Assembly (NCBI RefSeq): GCF_002753895.1
Contig: NZ_NJER01000001.1
Span: 124,001-188,000, forward strand
Source of the DNA: Halobacteriovorax sp. JY17
Lineage (GTDB): Bacteria; Bdellovibrionota; Bacteriovoracia; Bacteriovoracales; Bacteriovoracaceae
Reading direction: 5' to 3'
DNA length: 64,000 nt
Shown: piece by piece, positions 43,253 to 53,800 of the stretch
Layout of the letters: the number at the start of each line of letters is the position of its first letter
Numbering within the stretch: the first letter of the stretch is position 1
Position numbers and translations under genes: made by a program
Notes under the pieces: model-generated
Seen by the model: the letters and a program-made list of their open reading frames with translations, nothing else
What the model was told of the DNA's origin: nothing
Databases searched by the model: none

Positions 43253-44473
43253 TTATAAGAATTCTTTCGTTTTTATTATTCCAGCAACTAGGGCATCAAC
43301 TTCTTCTTTTGTATTGTATACAGAGAAAGATGCTCTCGTTGTTGCAGGTATGTTAAATCTCTTCATTAATGGCTGTGTGCAATGGTGTCCAGTTCTAACC
43401 GCTATCCCTTGTCTATCTAAGAGCGTCCCGATGTCGTGTGGATGAGCACCATCAATTGTAAATGAAATAACAGATGTCTTTTCTTTAGCCGTGCCGATAA
43501 TAGTAAGGCCTTCAATTTCGGAGAGCTTCTTCGTTGCGTATTCAAGTAATTCATGTTCCCAGGCCTTAATTTTATTTAAACCAATTGATTGGATATAGTC
43601 GACAGCCGCTTTGAGTGCGATGACGCCTGCGATATGTGGAGTTCCTGCTTCAAATTTATGAGGGAGTCCATTATAAGTAGTCTTTTCAAAAGTTACTACA
43701 TCGATCATATCGCCGCCACCTTGGTAAGGAGGCATCTTGTTTAGAAGTTCTTCTTTGCCGTAGAGAACTCCAACTCCTGTTGGCCCAAACATTTTGTGTG
43801 AGCTAAAGGCCAAGAAGTCACAATCTAAGTCCTGAACGTCAATTTTCTCATGAGAGATCGACTGAGCAGCGTCAACAACATAGATGGCTCCAGCTTCGTG
43901 AGCAAGTTTAATCATCTCTTTTATAGGGTTGATTGTTCCAAGAGAGTTCGAAATATGATTGGTAGAAACAATAGCAACACGATCATTTAATAAATTCTTA
44001 TAAGCGTCTTGATCAATTTCTCCGAGATCATTAACTGGGATCTCTACAACTTCTGCGCCAACTTCTTCGGCAACCATTTGCCAAGGAACAATATTAGAAT
44101 GATGCTCTAAAGTAGAGAGAAGAATTTGATCTCCCTTCTTTAGAAACTTTCTCGCGTATGTAGAAGCAATTAAGTTTAGTGACTCAGTTGTTCCCTTCGT
44201 GAAAATAACTTGGTAGTCATTTTCCGAATTAATTAGCTTTTGGATACACTTCCTAGTTTCTTCATACTTAACTGTTCCCATCTCACTTAGATAGTGAACA
44301 CCTCTATGAATATTTGCCGCTTCGTGAGAGTAGTGAAGATTAAGTGCTTCTATAACTGGAGTACATTTAAGAGTACTTGCAGCATTATCAAGATAGATTA
44401 ATGGCTTCTCATGAACTGTTCTTTCAAGTTCTGGGAAGTCCTTTCTAATTTTTGCCACATCAAAGTTATCCAT
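43253..44473 (-). CDS. sufS: Cysteine desulfurase SufS
   Basis: A 406-residue PLP enzyme that takes sulfur from cysteine as a persulfide for Fe-S assembly. The PLP lysine is K227 in SSHKMFGP and the persulfide cysteine is C365 in RTGHHCTQP, one residue from the positions of the E. coli enzyme. The GHHC form marks the SufS (group II) type, which normally needs SufE or SufU to accept the persulfide; neither is encoded in this operon. The start overlaps the sufD stop by one base (TAATG). Confidence 0.95.
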   Translation of the reverse strand: MDNFDVAKIRKDFPELERTVHEKPLIYLDNAASTLKCTPVIEALNLHYSHEAANIHRGVHYLSEMGTVKYEETRKCIQKLINSENDYQVIFTKGTTESLNLIASTYARKFLKKGDQILLSTLEHHSNIVPWQMVAEEVGAEVVEIPVNDLGEIDQDAYKNLLNDRVAIVSTNHISNSLGTINPIKEMIKLAHEAGAIYVVDAAQSISHEKIDVQDLDCDFLAFSSHKMFGPTGVGVLYGKEELLNKMPPYQGGGDMIDVVTFEKTTYNGLPHKFEAGTPHIAGVIALKAAVDYIQSIGLNKIKAWEHELLEYATKKLSEIEGLTIIGTAKEKTSVISFTIDGAHPHDIGTLLDRQGIAVRTGHHCTQPLMKRFNIPATTRASFSVYNTKEEVDALVAGIIKTKEFL

Positions 44474-45729
44474 TATTTTTCGCCTTGATCTAAATTTTCA
44501 AAAATAGACTTTTCAAATGATTCAAATAGAACGTTTGATAGATAGTTTTCAATAATATCATCTTCAATTTTAGAAATAGCATCAGCGCAGTAGGCGTGAA
44601 TAAGAAGCTTCTGTGCTCTCTCTCTACTTAATCCTCTAGATTGTAGGTAGAAAGCTTCTTCGTCGCTCATTTGCCCAACAGTTGCTCCGTGGGCGCATTT
44701 GACGTCGTCTGCATAGACTTCAAGCTGTGGTCTTGTATCGACGTGGGCCTTCTTTGTCAGGAGTAAGTTCTTATTTAATTGTTCCGAGTTTACTTTTTGT
44801 GCATCTCTAGCAACTAAGACTTTTCCAGTGAAAATCCCTCTTGAACTATTATTTAGAACACCTTTGAAAAGCTGAGAGCTGTCAGTATGTTCGGCAACGT
44901 GGTGAATGAGAGAGAAGTTGTCACAGTGTTGATTACCATCGAGTGTATAGAGTCCATCAACAGAGGCAAATGAACCTGCTTCTAAAAGAGCAACACTTAG
45001 GTTATGCCTTGCTTTAAGAGCGCCTGTATTAAATGTGAAACTCTTAAAGTGAGAATCTTTCTTTAATGTTGCATTCACACTTCCTGCATGAAAAGACATA
45101 TTTCCTTCTATTTGGACTTTTACGTGCTTTGCTCTTGAACCAGCTTCTAATTTGAAGTTCGTTACCGCTGCTTGGTTATACTTTACTTCATCCGCGCCTT
45201 TGAATACTTCTACAAAGTTACATTCTGAGAATGCATTCATCTGAATATGAATTCTTGGAGTAGAGAAAGCGCCTTCACAGCTACTGTCATGGATAATTGT
45301 TAAAGGCGTTTTTAGAACAAAGTTCTGGTCCACATTGATAGAGATTACTTTCTCACTTACAGTTGCGTTTAGCATGGCAAAGATGTCTTTATTATCATCA
45401 CCATAGTCTTCTAGCTTTAGCTCTGCAGTAGACGTCTCTTCAATTGTAATTTCTTTTGGAAGCTTTGTTTTAGATGTTAATAAGTGTCCATTTGAAAAAT
45501 AGAGAGCATATTCACCTAAGAGTGCGGCTTCCTCTTGTTGATCGCTAACTGTCGCAACTTCAAAGTTTTCAGGAAGTACATCAGTTAACTTTGTATAAAG
45601 CCAATCTTCCATCTTTGTGTGTGGAAGACCTCTGTCTTTAAAGAAATCTAGCGAAGACTTCTGAGCAGGAGATATTGCCAGCGCCGTTAGATCCTTAATA
45701 TAGTTTTCTGTTAATTCATTAATTTTCAT
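44473..45729 (-). CDS. sufD: Fe-S cluster assembly protein SufD
   Basis: A 418-residue member of the SufB/SufD superfamily: a helical N-terminal region with the typical KMEDWLYT segment, a right-handed beta-helix core, and the conserved C-terminal block with VDTRPQLEVYADDVKCAHGATVGQ and EEAFYLQSRG. SufD pairs with SufB and the ATPase SufC in the scaffold complex. The conserved Cys and His in VKCAHGA are present. AAGG precedes the ATG, 8 bases after sufC. Confidence 0.95.
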   Translation of the reverse strand: MKINELTENYIKDLTALAISPAQKSSLDFFKDRGLPHTKMEDWLYTKLTDVLPENFEVATVSDQQEEAALLGEYALYFSNGHLLTSKTKLPKEITIEETSTAELKLEDYGDDNKDIFAMLNATVSEKVISINVDQNFVLKTPLTIIHDSSCEGAFSTPRIHIQMNAFSECNFVEVFKGADEVKYNQAAVTNFKLEAGSRAKHVKVQIEGNMSFHAGSVNATLKKDSHFKSFTFNTGALKARHNLSVALLEAGSFASVDGLYTLDGNQHCDNFSLIHHVAEHTDSSQLFKGVLNNSSRGIFTGKVLVARDAQKVNSEQLNKNLLLTKKAHVDTRPQLEVYADDVKCAHGATVGQMSDEEAFYLQSRGLSRERAQKLLIHAYCADAISKIEDDIIENYLSNVLFESFEKSIFENLDQGEK

Positions 45730-45737
45730 TTTAAACC

Positions 45738-46490
45738 TTACTTGATTAACCAGTCGTAACCTTTTGCCTCTAGTTCTAGAGCGAGTTCTTTTCCACCAGA
45801 CTTAATAATCTTCCCTTCATAGAGAACATGAACATGGTCTGGAATAATATAATCTAAAAGTCTTTGGTAGTGAGTTACAAGGACAACAGCATTGAATCTA
45901 TTCTTAAGAGCATTCACTCCCTTGGCCACGATTTTTAAAGCATCGATATCTAGACCTGAGTCTGTTTCATCTAAAAGAGCAAGTCTAGGGTTTAGTACTG
46001 CCATTTGGAGGATTTCATTCTTCTTCTTTTCACCACCTGAGAAACCAGTGTTAACAGGTCTATTAAGAAATTCTTCTCTCATTTCTAATAGTTCAAGCTT
46101 TGGCATAAGAAATTCTCTAAATGCAGCCTCGTCCATTTCTGCGGCACCTTGTGACTTTGAAACTTCGTTGAATGACTCGTGAAGAAAATTAAAGTTTGTT
46201 ACTCCTGGGATTTCAATAGGGTATTGAAAGCCAAGGAAAATTCCATTCTTTGCTCTCTCATCAGCTTCTAGTTCAAAGAGGTCAGTATTCTTTCCATTGA
46301 TATTGTACTCAATAGAGCCTTCTGTGACTTCGAATGCTGGATGACCTGCAATAACTTTTGAAAGAGTACTCTTCCCTGAACCATTTGGTCCCATTATCGC
46401 GTGAACTTCACCGGCCTTAATCGTTAGATCAATACCTTTTAATATGTCCTTCTCTTCAACTTTTGCATGTAAGTTTTTTATTTCAATCAT
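45738..46490 (-). CDS. sufC: Fe-S assembly ATPase SufC
   Basis: A 250-residue ABC-type ATPase without membrane domains. Walker A is GPNGSGKST (about 35-43), the signature is FSGGEKKKNEI and Walker B runs into LALLDETDSGLD. The divergent KKKN in the signature and the SGLD sequence after Walker B are typical of SufC. It drives conformational change of SufB-SufD during cluster assembly. AAGGAAAA precedes the ATG, with an 11-base gap to sufB. Confidence 0.96.
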   Translation of the reverse strand: MIEIKNLHAKVEEKDILKGIDLTIKAGEVHAIMGPNGSGKSTLSKVIAGHPAFEVTEGSIEYNINGKNTDLFELEADERAKNGIFLGFQYPIEIPGVTNFNFLHESFNEVSKSQGAAEMDEAAFREFLMPKLELLEMREEFLNRPVNTGFSGGEKKKNEILQMAVLNPRLALLDETDSGLDIDALKIVAKGVNALKNRFNAVVLVTHYQRLLDYIIPDHVHVLYEGKIIKSGGKELALELEAKGYDWLIK

Positions 46491-46501
46491 TGCTATTTTC
46501 C

Positions 46502-47929
46502 TTATCCAATCGAATTTTCTAATTTCATTTCAATTAATTTCACTGCTTCAACTGAGAACTCTAAAGGGAGTTCTTTAAAAACGTCTGAGCAGAAACCATT
46601 TACGATCATAGAGATACATTTCTCCATATCCATTCCTCTTTGTTGCAGATAGAAGAGTTGGTCTTCACTTATCTTTGACGTCGAGGCTTCGTGTTCTACA
46701 GTAGCAGTATTATTTTTTACATCAATATATGGAAATGTGTTCGCCGCGCATTTGTCACCAACAAGCATTGAATCACATTGAGAGTAATTCCTAGCACCTG
46801 TTGCTGAAGGCATGACTTTAACAAGGCCACGGTAATTATTCTCAGACTGTTCTGCTGAAATACCTTTTGAGATAATCGTACTTCTCGTATTCTTACCGAT
46901 GTGAACCATTTTCGTTCCAGTATCGGCCTGCATTTTATTATTTGTTAGGGCTACCGAGTAGAAAGCTCCCTGAGAGTTGTCGCCAATAAGATTACAGCTA
47001 GGATACTTCCAAGTAATTGCAGAACCGGCCTCAACTTGAGTCCATGAGATTTTTGAGTTTCTTCCGAGGCAATTTCCACGCTTAGTTACAAAATTATAAA
47101 TTCCACCAAGACCATCTTTATTACCGGCGTACCAATTTTGAACTGTCGAGTATTTTACTTCAGAATCGTCGAGAGCAACGATCTCTACGATCGCAGCGTG
47201 AAGTTGATTCTCATCTCTTTGAGGAGCGGTACAGCCTTCAAGGTAGTTTACGTAACTTCCTTTTTCGGCAACGATTAAAGTTCTTTCAAATTGTCCTGTC
47301 TCTTTGGCGTTAATTCTAAAGTAAGTTGATAAATCCATTGGGCATGTAACACCTTCTGGAATGTATACGAATGACCCATCCGAGAAAACGGCAGCATTTA
47401 AAGCAGCGTAGAAATTATCAGACGGAGGAACAACCGAGCCTAAGTACTTTTTAACGAGTTCTGGATATTCTTTTACGGCCTCAGAGATCGAACAGAAAAT
47501 AACTCCAACTTCTTCAAGGTCTTTTCTATAAGTCGTTGCAACTGAAACACTGTCAAAGACTGCGTCTACGGCAACACCAGAAATTCTCTTTTGTTCTGTT
47601 AGAGGAATTCCAAGTTTTTCAAAAGTTGCTAGGAGCTCTGGATCAACTTCATCTAGGCTTGCAAGTGTTTCCTTCTTCTTTGGGACCGAGTAGTAGTAGA
47701 GGTCATTAAAGTCTATGGCCGGAACATCGAGCTTGGCCCAATTTGGAGCTTTCATTGTTGTCCAAAGTTTATAGGCCTTGAGTCTATAATTTAAAAGCCA
47801 CTCCGGTTCCTCTTTCTTTTTAGAAATAAGTCTAACGATGTCTTCGTTTAGACCTTTAGGAAACTCTTCCGTTTCTATATCTGTATAGAAGCCGTACTTA
47901 TACTCTTCTGATAGTATTTCTTCGCTCAT
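46502..47929 (-). CDS. sufB: Fe-S cluster assembly protein SufB
   Basis: A 475-residue scaffold protein with the conserved SufB order: [20 protein letters not shown] near the N-terminus, [69 protein letters not shown] and the C-terminal [24 protein letters not shown]. It receives sulfur from SufS and builds the cluster with SufD and SufC. Its ATG overlaps the end of the Rrf2 gene by 4 bases, so regulator and scaffold are cotranslated. Confidence 0.96.
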   Translation of the reverse strand: MSEEILSEEYKYGFYTDIETEEFPKGLNEDIVRLISKKKEEPEWLLNYRLKAYKLWTTMKAPNWAKLDVPAIDFNDLYYYSVPKKKETLASLDEVDPELLATFEKLGIPLTEQKRISGVAVDAVFDSVSVATTYRKDLEEVGVIFCSISEAVKEYPELVKKYLGSVVPPSDNFYAALNAAVFSDGSFVYIPEGVTCPMDLSTYFRINAKETGQFERTLIVAEKGSYVNYLEGCTAPQRDENQLHAAIVEIVALDDSEVKYSTVQNWYAGNKDGLGGIYNFVTKRGNCLGRNSKISWTQVEAGSAITWKYPSCNLIGDNSQGAFYSVALTNNKMQADTGTKMVHIGKNTRSTIISKGISAEQSENNYRGLVKVMPSATGARNYSQCDSMLVGDKCAANTFPYIDVKNNTATVEHEASTSKISEDQLFYLQQRGMDMEKCISMIVNGFCSDVFKELPLEFSVEAVKLIEMKLENSIG

Positions 47930-48405
47930 ACCTGTGTTCCATTTGTCGTAAAGTCTTTAACAATATCCTTAATTGGACAAAGTTGATTTGTATCACTGAA
48001 CTCTTCACCAAAGAGTAATTCTTGAATGGAGAGTGAATTTAAAAATTGATTGAGTTTTTCACTGAGCGTACTCATTGGATTAACAATATTACAATCACAG
48101 TGAAGTTCGCAGAGACCTTTATTCGTTTGGCAAATTGACTTAACTTCTTTTGCCTCGATGATTCTTGCTAATTTTAAATAACTAATCTCGGAGAGGTCGG
48201 CACTAATTGTGTATCCGCCCTTGATTCCTTTTACAGAAGATAGAATGTCGTGAGAGTTCATGACTTGCATAACTTTTGCGGTTGTATCAAAGGGAGTTTT
48301 AAAGTGATCGCAAACTTCACGAGCGCTTGTTAAATCGCCACCTTTTTCGACCATGAATTTTAACGCCATTAAAGCGTATTCAACTTTTTTATTAACTTTT
48401 AGCAT
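47926..48405 (-). CDS. Rrf2 family Fe-S-sensing transcription regulator of the SUF operon
   Basis: A 159-residue Rrf2 (IscR/SufR-like) repressor: an N-terminal winged helix-turn-helix ([14 protein letters not shown], then [13 protein letters not shown]) and a C-terminal cysteine cluster C92, C99, C103 and C105 that should bind an Fe-S cluster. When the cluster is lost, DNA binding changes and SUF expression rises, by analogy with IscR and SufR. It is first in the operon and overlaps sufB, so it probably autoregulates. AGGAT precedes the ATG. The AT-rich 177-base spacer to 48583 should hold its operator, but I found no match to the IscR consensus. Confidence 0.9.
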   Translation of the reverse strand: MLKVNKKVEYALMALKFMVEKGGDLTSAREVCDHFKTPFDTTAKVMQVMNSHDILSSVKGIKGGYTISADLSEISYLKLARIIEAKEVKSICQTNKGLCELHCDCNIVNPMSTLSEKLNQFLNSLSIQELLFGEEFSDTNQLCPIKDIVKDFTTNGTQV

Positions 48406-48582
48406 TTGCTATCCTAAGTTATTAAAATGTATTAATTTCAAATAATTACACACATATACCTTTATATAAGTTAAAAAGAAACCTATATTGTTCATTATAG
48501 GGCAAAAAGTACGGTAAATTTTGACTTATTTTGTTTGATGGCCCAAATTAATTGGTCTTCTACGTTATTTTAGTAGGTTATA

Positions 48583-49395
48583 ATGGAGCTTCTAGCTTCA
48601 ATTCTAGGGAGAAGTATGAGCTATCGGCTTCTAGCGTTCTTATCGATTCTTTTCATTTTTTCTTTCTTAGAATTATATCTAAAGAGAAGAGACGATCCTA
48701 ATCCTCTAGGTGAGAGGTGGAGTAGGAAATTATCAAACTTTCTTCTGTTGTCTGTTGGTGCTTTATTTTCATTGCTATTTATTCGAGTAGCGCCCATGGC
48801 AAGTAGCGAGTTTGCTTCTGCCCATGAAATAGGAATTTTAAATTGGTTAAAGCTTCCATTCTTTGCCGAAGTCATTGTTGGAGTGATTTTTTTAGATTTA
48901 ATTATTTATTTTCAACATAGGGCCTTTCATCGATTTAACTTTCTTTGGAGATTTCATAAAGTTCATCACGTAGATAATCTTTTAGATTCAACAACAGCTC
49001 TTCGCTTTCATCCGATTGAAATTCTTCTTTCACTCTTTGTGAAATCATTGGCCATCCTAGTATTAGGTGTAAGGGGAGATGTCGTTCTCGTTTTTGAATT
49101 TATCCTGAGTTCGATGGCCATATTTAATCATGCAAATATTCAGCTTCCCATTTTTGTGGAGAAGTATTTAAAGTTTTTTCTAGTCACTCCAAATTTCCAT
49201 GTCATTCATCATCATCCAGAAAAAGAATTTCACAATTCTAATTTTGGTTTTAATTTATCATTTTGGGATTACATATTTAAAACAAGTCAAAGTGGACTGG
49301 GGATAGATTTTTCAAATTATAAGTGTGGGTTAGAGGGAGAAGAAGAAAATAGTTTAAAGGGAATGCTTGAAATTCCCTTCAGGAAGCTAGATTAA
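48583..49395 (+). CDS. Fatty acid hydroxylase / sterol desaturase family membrane protein
   Basis: A 270-residue multi-span membrane protein with the histidine clusters of the superfamily: QHRAFHR, FHKVHHVD about ten residues later, FHPIE, and a C-terminal HVIHHHPE. The sequence ends with a family-typical NFGFNLSFWDYIF. These di-iron enzymes hydroxylate or desaturate lipids or sterol-like substrates. AGTAGG precedes the ATG. It is divergent from the SUF operon and overlaps the convergent 82-residue gene by 4 bases. It is a distant relative of the gene at 7249, so two such enzymes are encoded in this window. Confidence 0.85.
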   Translation: MELLASILGRSMSYRLLAFLSILFIFSFLELYLKRRDDPNPLGERWSRKLSNFLLLSVGALFSLLFIRVAPMASSEFASAHEIGILNWLKLPFFAEVIVGVIFLDLIIYFQHRAFHRFNFLWRFHKVHHVDNLLDSTTALRFHPIEILLSLFVKSLAILVLGVRGDVVLVFEFILSSMAIFNHANIQLPIFVEKYLKFFLVTPNFHVIHHHPEKEFHNSNFGFNLSFWDYIFKTSQSGLGIDFSNYKCGLEGEEENSLKGMLEIPFRKLD

Positions 49396-49640
49396 GCAGC
49401 AGTTCTTTCAGTTCTTCTTGTCGATTGCTGATCCATGTACTCGTAGAGTAGGTAGTCTAGAGTTTTATCTTCATAGAGTTTTACAAAACTTTCTATTACA
49501 CAAACTTCGACTAAATCACTTCTAAGAGTTGGCGCCTGCTCTCTTTGAAGTTCCATTAGGTAATCGAAATCTAATTGAATTGATTTAGAGTGAGTATGTT
49601 TTTCAATTCTTGAAAGTATTTGTGATTTAATTTGTGACAT
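49392..49640 (-). CDS. Small 82-residue protein under a sigma28-like promoter
   Basis: A complete ORF with a strong ribosome-binding site (CAGGAGAC) before ATG 49640. The protein is soluble, mostly helical, with a His-rich N-terminal part (IEKHTHSKSIQ), a central acidic helix with one Cys (VEVCVIESFVKLYEDK) and a basic, Thr/Arg-rich tail (QSTRRTERTAA). I know no family. A sigma28-like promoter 62 bases upstream suggests expression with motility-stage genes, so a small flagellar or attack-phase regulator is possible, but that is inference. Confidence 0.65.
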   Translation of the reverse strand: MSQIKSQILSRIEKHTHSKSIQLDFDYLMELQREQAPTLRSDLVEVCVIESFVKLYEDKTLDYLLYEYMDQQSTRRTERTAA

Positions 49641-49701
49641 TTAGTCTCCTGTGCTTCGTGCAAAATCTATATATATTAAACAGATTGCGTACTTACTGTA
49701 C

Positions 49702-49727
49702 TTATCGGAAAAAAGAGTGGAAGTTTA
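49702..49727 (-). promoter_or_regulatory. Sigma28 (FliA)-like promoter on the minus strand
   Basis: Read on the minus strand: TAAACTTC (49727-49720), 10 bases, then TCCGATAA (49709-49702), which has seven of eight bases of the FliA -10. The predicted start near 49695 gives a leader of about 55 bases to the 82-residue gene. Confidence 0.6.
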
Positions 49728-49836
49728 ACTATCAGAGTTGAAGATTTCCAATTTTCTTTGGTATTATAGATCATTATAGAAAATTTTCACTAATAATTTT
49801 TAAATAGTTTAAATCAGTTAATAAGATAGGTAATAA

Positions 49837-50724
49837 ATGATCCCCTTTGCAAGTCTCGCTGACAAGAATATGGCCGATAAAATTGCTACAGAAATAAAGA
49901 AGCATGGAATATTTATTGAAGTGAGCCGGCTTAGTGATGAGTATGTTCTAAGTGTATTAAAAGAAGAAGATGTAGAACAAGCAACTGATATATACAGAGT
50001 GATGTTAGGGTTACCAAAGCAGTTCAAGCCTTCTAAGGAGTGGACAGAGATACAGGCCATTCCAATGGGGCTTACAACTAAAGTTGTAATTCTCTTCTGT
50101 GTTATTGTCTACGCCCTGGATGCTTTTAAGATTATGCCGGAGCTTTATTCAGTAATGAAGATTTCTGAGAATGCAAACTTTGAATTAGCAGAAATAAGAA
50201 ATGGACAAGTGTGGAGACTCGTCACTCCAATTTTTCTTCACTTTGGCTTCATGCATATTCTCTTTAATTTGATGTGGATGAAAGATCTTGGAAAAATTAT
50301 TGAAAGAGAGAAGTCTTCAAATTTTCTTCTCGTATTTATAGTTATTATTGGAACACTTTCTAACTTTTCTCAGTTTCTTATTTCTGGTCCAAACTTTGGA
50401 GGAATGAGTGGAGTGGTCTACGGACTCTTAGGTTACTTGTGGATGTATAAGCGTATAAATAAAGAAGCAGAATTCTCACTTCCAAAGAGTGATGTTATGT
50501 TAATGATTGGTTGGTTCTTTCTCTGTTTAGTTGGCGTCTTTGTCTTTGCTATTGCAAATATGGCCCACGCCGTTGGTCTAACTCTGGGAATGCTTCTTGG
50601 GATCTTCTATGGAGCCAGAGATTCAAAAGAAAGTACTTCAATAAGAGATATTGGGCTTTTCTCTCTCTTAGCGTTTGCTCTTCCATTAATTACATGGGTA
50701 GTAGAGATCATTAGAATAAAGTAA
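49837..50724 (+). CDS. glpG: Rhomboid family intramembrane serine protease (GlpG type)
   Basis: A 295-residue inner-membrane protein. A cytosolic N-terminal domain (about 1-75, beginning MIPFASLADKNMADKIA) of the GlpG type is followed by six predicted spans. Catalytic residues are Ser191 (GGMSGVVYG) and His244 (NMAHAVGL); oxyanion residues are His140 and Asn144 (HILFN). All four sit ten residues before their E. coli GlpG counterparts (H150, N154, S201, H254). Rhomboids cut single-span membrane proteins within the bilayer. It lies just before the 1842-residue exported protein, which has its own promoter, so a substrate relation is speculative. Confidence 0.92.
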   Translation: MIPFASLADKNMADKIATEIKKHGIFIEVSRLSDEYVLSVLKEEDVEQATDIYRVMLGLPKQFKPSKEWTEIQAIPMGLTTKVVILFCVIVYALDAFKIMPELYSVMKISENANFELAEIRNGQVWRLVTPIFLHFGFMHILFNLMWMKDLGKIIEREKSSNFLLVFIVIIGTLSNFSQFLISGPNFGGMSGVVYGLLGYLWMYKRINKEAEFSLPKSDVMLMIGWFFLCLVGVFVFAIANMAHAVGLTLGMLLGIFYGARDSKESTSIRDIGLFSLLAFALPLITWVVEIIRIK

Positions 50725-50753
50725 TTACAGAGGTTTAGTTCTTTAGAACAAAC

Positions 50754-50781
50754 TAAAGTAAAACACTCGGCTTACCGAAAA
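50754..50781 (+). promoter_or_regulatory. Sigma28 (FliA)-like promoter
   Basis: TAAAGTAA (50754-50761), 12 bases, then ACCGAAAA (50774-50781). The same -35 and spacing as the site at 38868. The predicted start near 50788 gives a leader of about 44 bases to the TTG start at 50832. Confidence 0.6.
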
Positions 50782-50831
50782 GTATTTGAGGTAGAGCTAC
50801 TAATAAAGGTAGCAAAGAGAGTTTTCTTAAG

Positions 50832-53800
50832 TTGAAAGTAAAGAATCTAATTCTTCTTATTTTTCTTAGTGTGCTAAGTGCTCAGTCAGCGCTGGCCCAT
50901 AGACTTGTGTATGAGACTCAAGATAGCTCGAATAATATAGCAACAGGAGTTTACCTAAATGAAGTCACAGGTGATCTCGTTATTCAAAAGTATCAATTCT
51001 CTAAGAGTGAATTAAAAGCGAGAGATTACGAATTTCCAAAAGAAGTAAAATCTTTTGCTAGCTTCTATCATCCTCTTTCAAAGCTTAGGCCTGATATTGC
51101 CCAAGAAAAAATTAATATAAGTCTTCATCAGTCTAGTCCTGATATTCAAGTTGAGCTTGAGAAGGCCATGAGAATTCCTAGAGCAGCAGGTAATGAGTTA
51201 ATTCAAAAAGTAAATTTAGCCATTTTTGAAGGTGGAAGTAATAAAGTTATTCCTGGTGGTGGTGGTGGTGGTAGTGGTTCTCAGAAGAGCTTTGCTATTC
51301 TCTCTGATAAGAGTGGTAAGCTTCTTCTTGCAAAGGGTAGAAATTCTAAGTTGAGCCTTCCTAAGGTCAGTTCATTTCCAAAAGATCTCGTAAACTCACT
51401 ATCATCTAAGAGTTCTAAAGAATTAGATATTAGTACTCCAATGAAGGTTGATAGGGCCCTTTCCTCTATGAACTCAATTGTGAGAACTTATGACTTCAGT
51501 CAAAATCAGAGAAATGAATTAATCAATGAATTAAATAAGAAGAAGAATGCTCTAAGTACAAAGATTTCAAATATGAGCTTAGTTAAGTCTGTTATAAAAA
51601 ATGGAGAGAGAGTTGATCTCTACTTTGATTTCAATGACGGGTCTTTCTACTTAAAAACATCTAAGAATGGTGTTCTTAAAGATGATGAGTTCTTTCCTGT
51701 TTCCGATGACAAGAATTTAGAAGATTTAAAGCATAAACTTGAAAGAGAAGGGCTCTATAGTAAGAATGAATTTGATGAGAGTTTTGATGATTACTATATT
51801 CAAAGTTGTGAGAGTCTAGAGAGTTTGCAAAGTCTACTTCCTGATCTCGATAGTAATATCGCCAATATTTTAAAAGTAAATGATAAGTTATGGGGCAGTT
51901 ACTTAGAGAACGCTATCTCTAGTAAGCCGATTATTCTTCAAGATGGAGGGATGGTCTTTGCTATATCTGCATTAAATGAATCTCATAATGTTAAATTGAA
52001 GGTGAATAACAGCGGAGAAGTAATAGGTGTTGATTTTCTTGATGAAGAAAAGGCCACGAGAGATGGACTTAAAGTTAAGAGAGTTACTGAAAATGGAAAG
52101 GCCTATTTTAAAATAGTTGCAACTGACCCAATTAACAAAGAAGAGATAGATCAATTCTTCTTTGATTCTGAAAAGTCTGCCGATGGAAGAAATAGCGTTG
52201 CTGTCTACGTTCGTGGAAGTGGAGAGGGCAAAGATATTTATGATAAGAATATTTATAAGATTTCTCTTTCTGAGGGAAGAATTACTCAGGCAGATAAGAA
52301 AATACAACTTTCTAGTTCTAGAGATGATGCTTACCCTCAGAACATTTCTAGAGGGAGTGGGCAAGAAGTTAAATCTTTCTTCTTTAAGAACTTTTTTAGC
52401 TTAGATTCTAAGAGAGAGAAACTCGCAGATGAAATTCAAAGTGCGGTGAATGGTCAAATAGGATCAATTAACAAAGATGGGAAAGTCTATTTAAACAAAG
52501 GTGAAATAAATCAGGTCGTTTTAGATATTGTAAACGATGTCGAGAGAGATATTCCAGAGCTTAATGCCGATGTGGGCAAGCTGACAGCGAAGACATATGA
52601 GCACTCATATAAGAATTTTGTTTCTAATATCGTTCCTAAAATGGTTAAAGAACTTCTTCCTGGGGAGAGTGATAAATTCTACTCAGATATAACTAACGCT
52701 TCAATGCTCTCTCTTAATAGGTGTCTTGAGAAAGCATCTGAGAAGTCTAATGAAAAAGCTGCTGCTGATTGTATGGAAGTTTATATGAAAGAAGCTCCTA
52801 TAAAAATAGGAGAGGAAGTCTTAAAGTTCCAATTGAAAGTAAATGATCAGGAAGCTTTGTCGGCGACATCTGTAAGCGAGTATACAAAGTGTATTAAAGA
52901 AAATTATGATGCGACTCTAGATATGGCCTACGTTAAAGGTTGTGTTTTTAAAGCTCTTTTGACAAGTGTAGATAAAGGTTTAGAGAGAGTCGTGTCCGTA
53001 TCCTTAGAAGATATGGAGAATGTCTACAAGAAAAACGGAAAGAATATAACCCTTAATGTTAGCAGTGAAACTCTAGATAGAGCTAGGAAAGACTTAAGAG
53101 AGTGCTATGAGAAGAAAGGTTATATTGCCCCACGCTTATTCAAAGATAATTATAATCAAAGAAAGTTAAATTCTCTTGGGACTGACGAATTTAAGAATGA
53201 CCTACTTAGTTGCTCTTCTCGTATCGAACAAGTCGTAGGAAGGAGTGTTTCTCAAATTCTTGTAAACCATGAGCTTGATGCAATGGATATTAAGGGGAGT
53301 GAGAAAGACCAAATAAGAAATACGACACTAGTTAGTGGTTATGATAATTGTATTGAAATTCAAAAGGGGATGGCCGAGAGATTGGCTGCAAAAGGTGAAT
53401 TCTCTACTGTAAGGGCCGGACTATGTGCAGACCTTGTGACTCTTACAGCTACTAATCTCGTTATAACAAAGACACTTAAAGATAAGTTAGGAAACGATCT
53501 TTGGGCTGACCTTATGATAAGGGATAAGGCTCCGCATATTAAGTGTTTTGAAGATTTAAAGAGTGCTGCACGAAATGAATTAATAGAATCGGAAGGTCGA
53601 ACCAATGGATTTGAAAAAGAGTCCGCAGAGTGTTTAAAAGAGAGTGTAGTTTGGGCCTCATATCACCTCGGACAAAGTGAGCTAGCAAATGTTTTTGCAA
53701 GTGATCCACTTTATCGAAATGTTTCTTTAAGTGATCAAAAGAAAGATTACTACGCTAAGATGATTCAGAGTTGCTTTAAAAAGAAGCTTGCAAGTTATGA

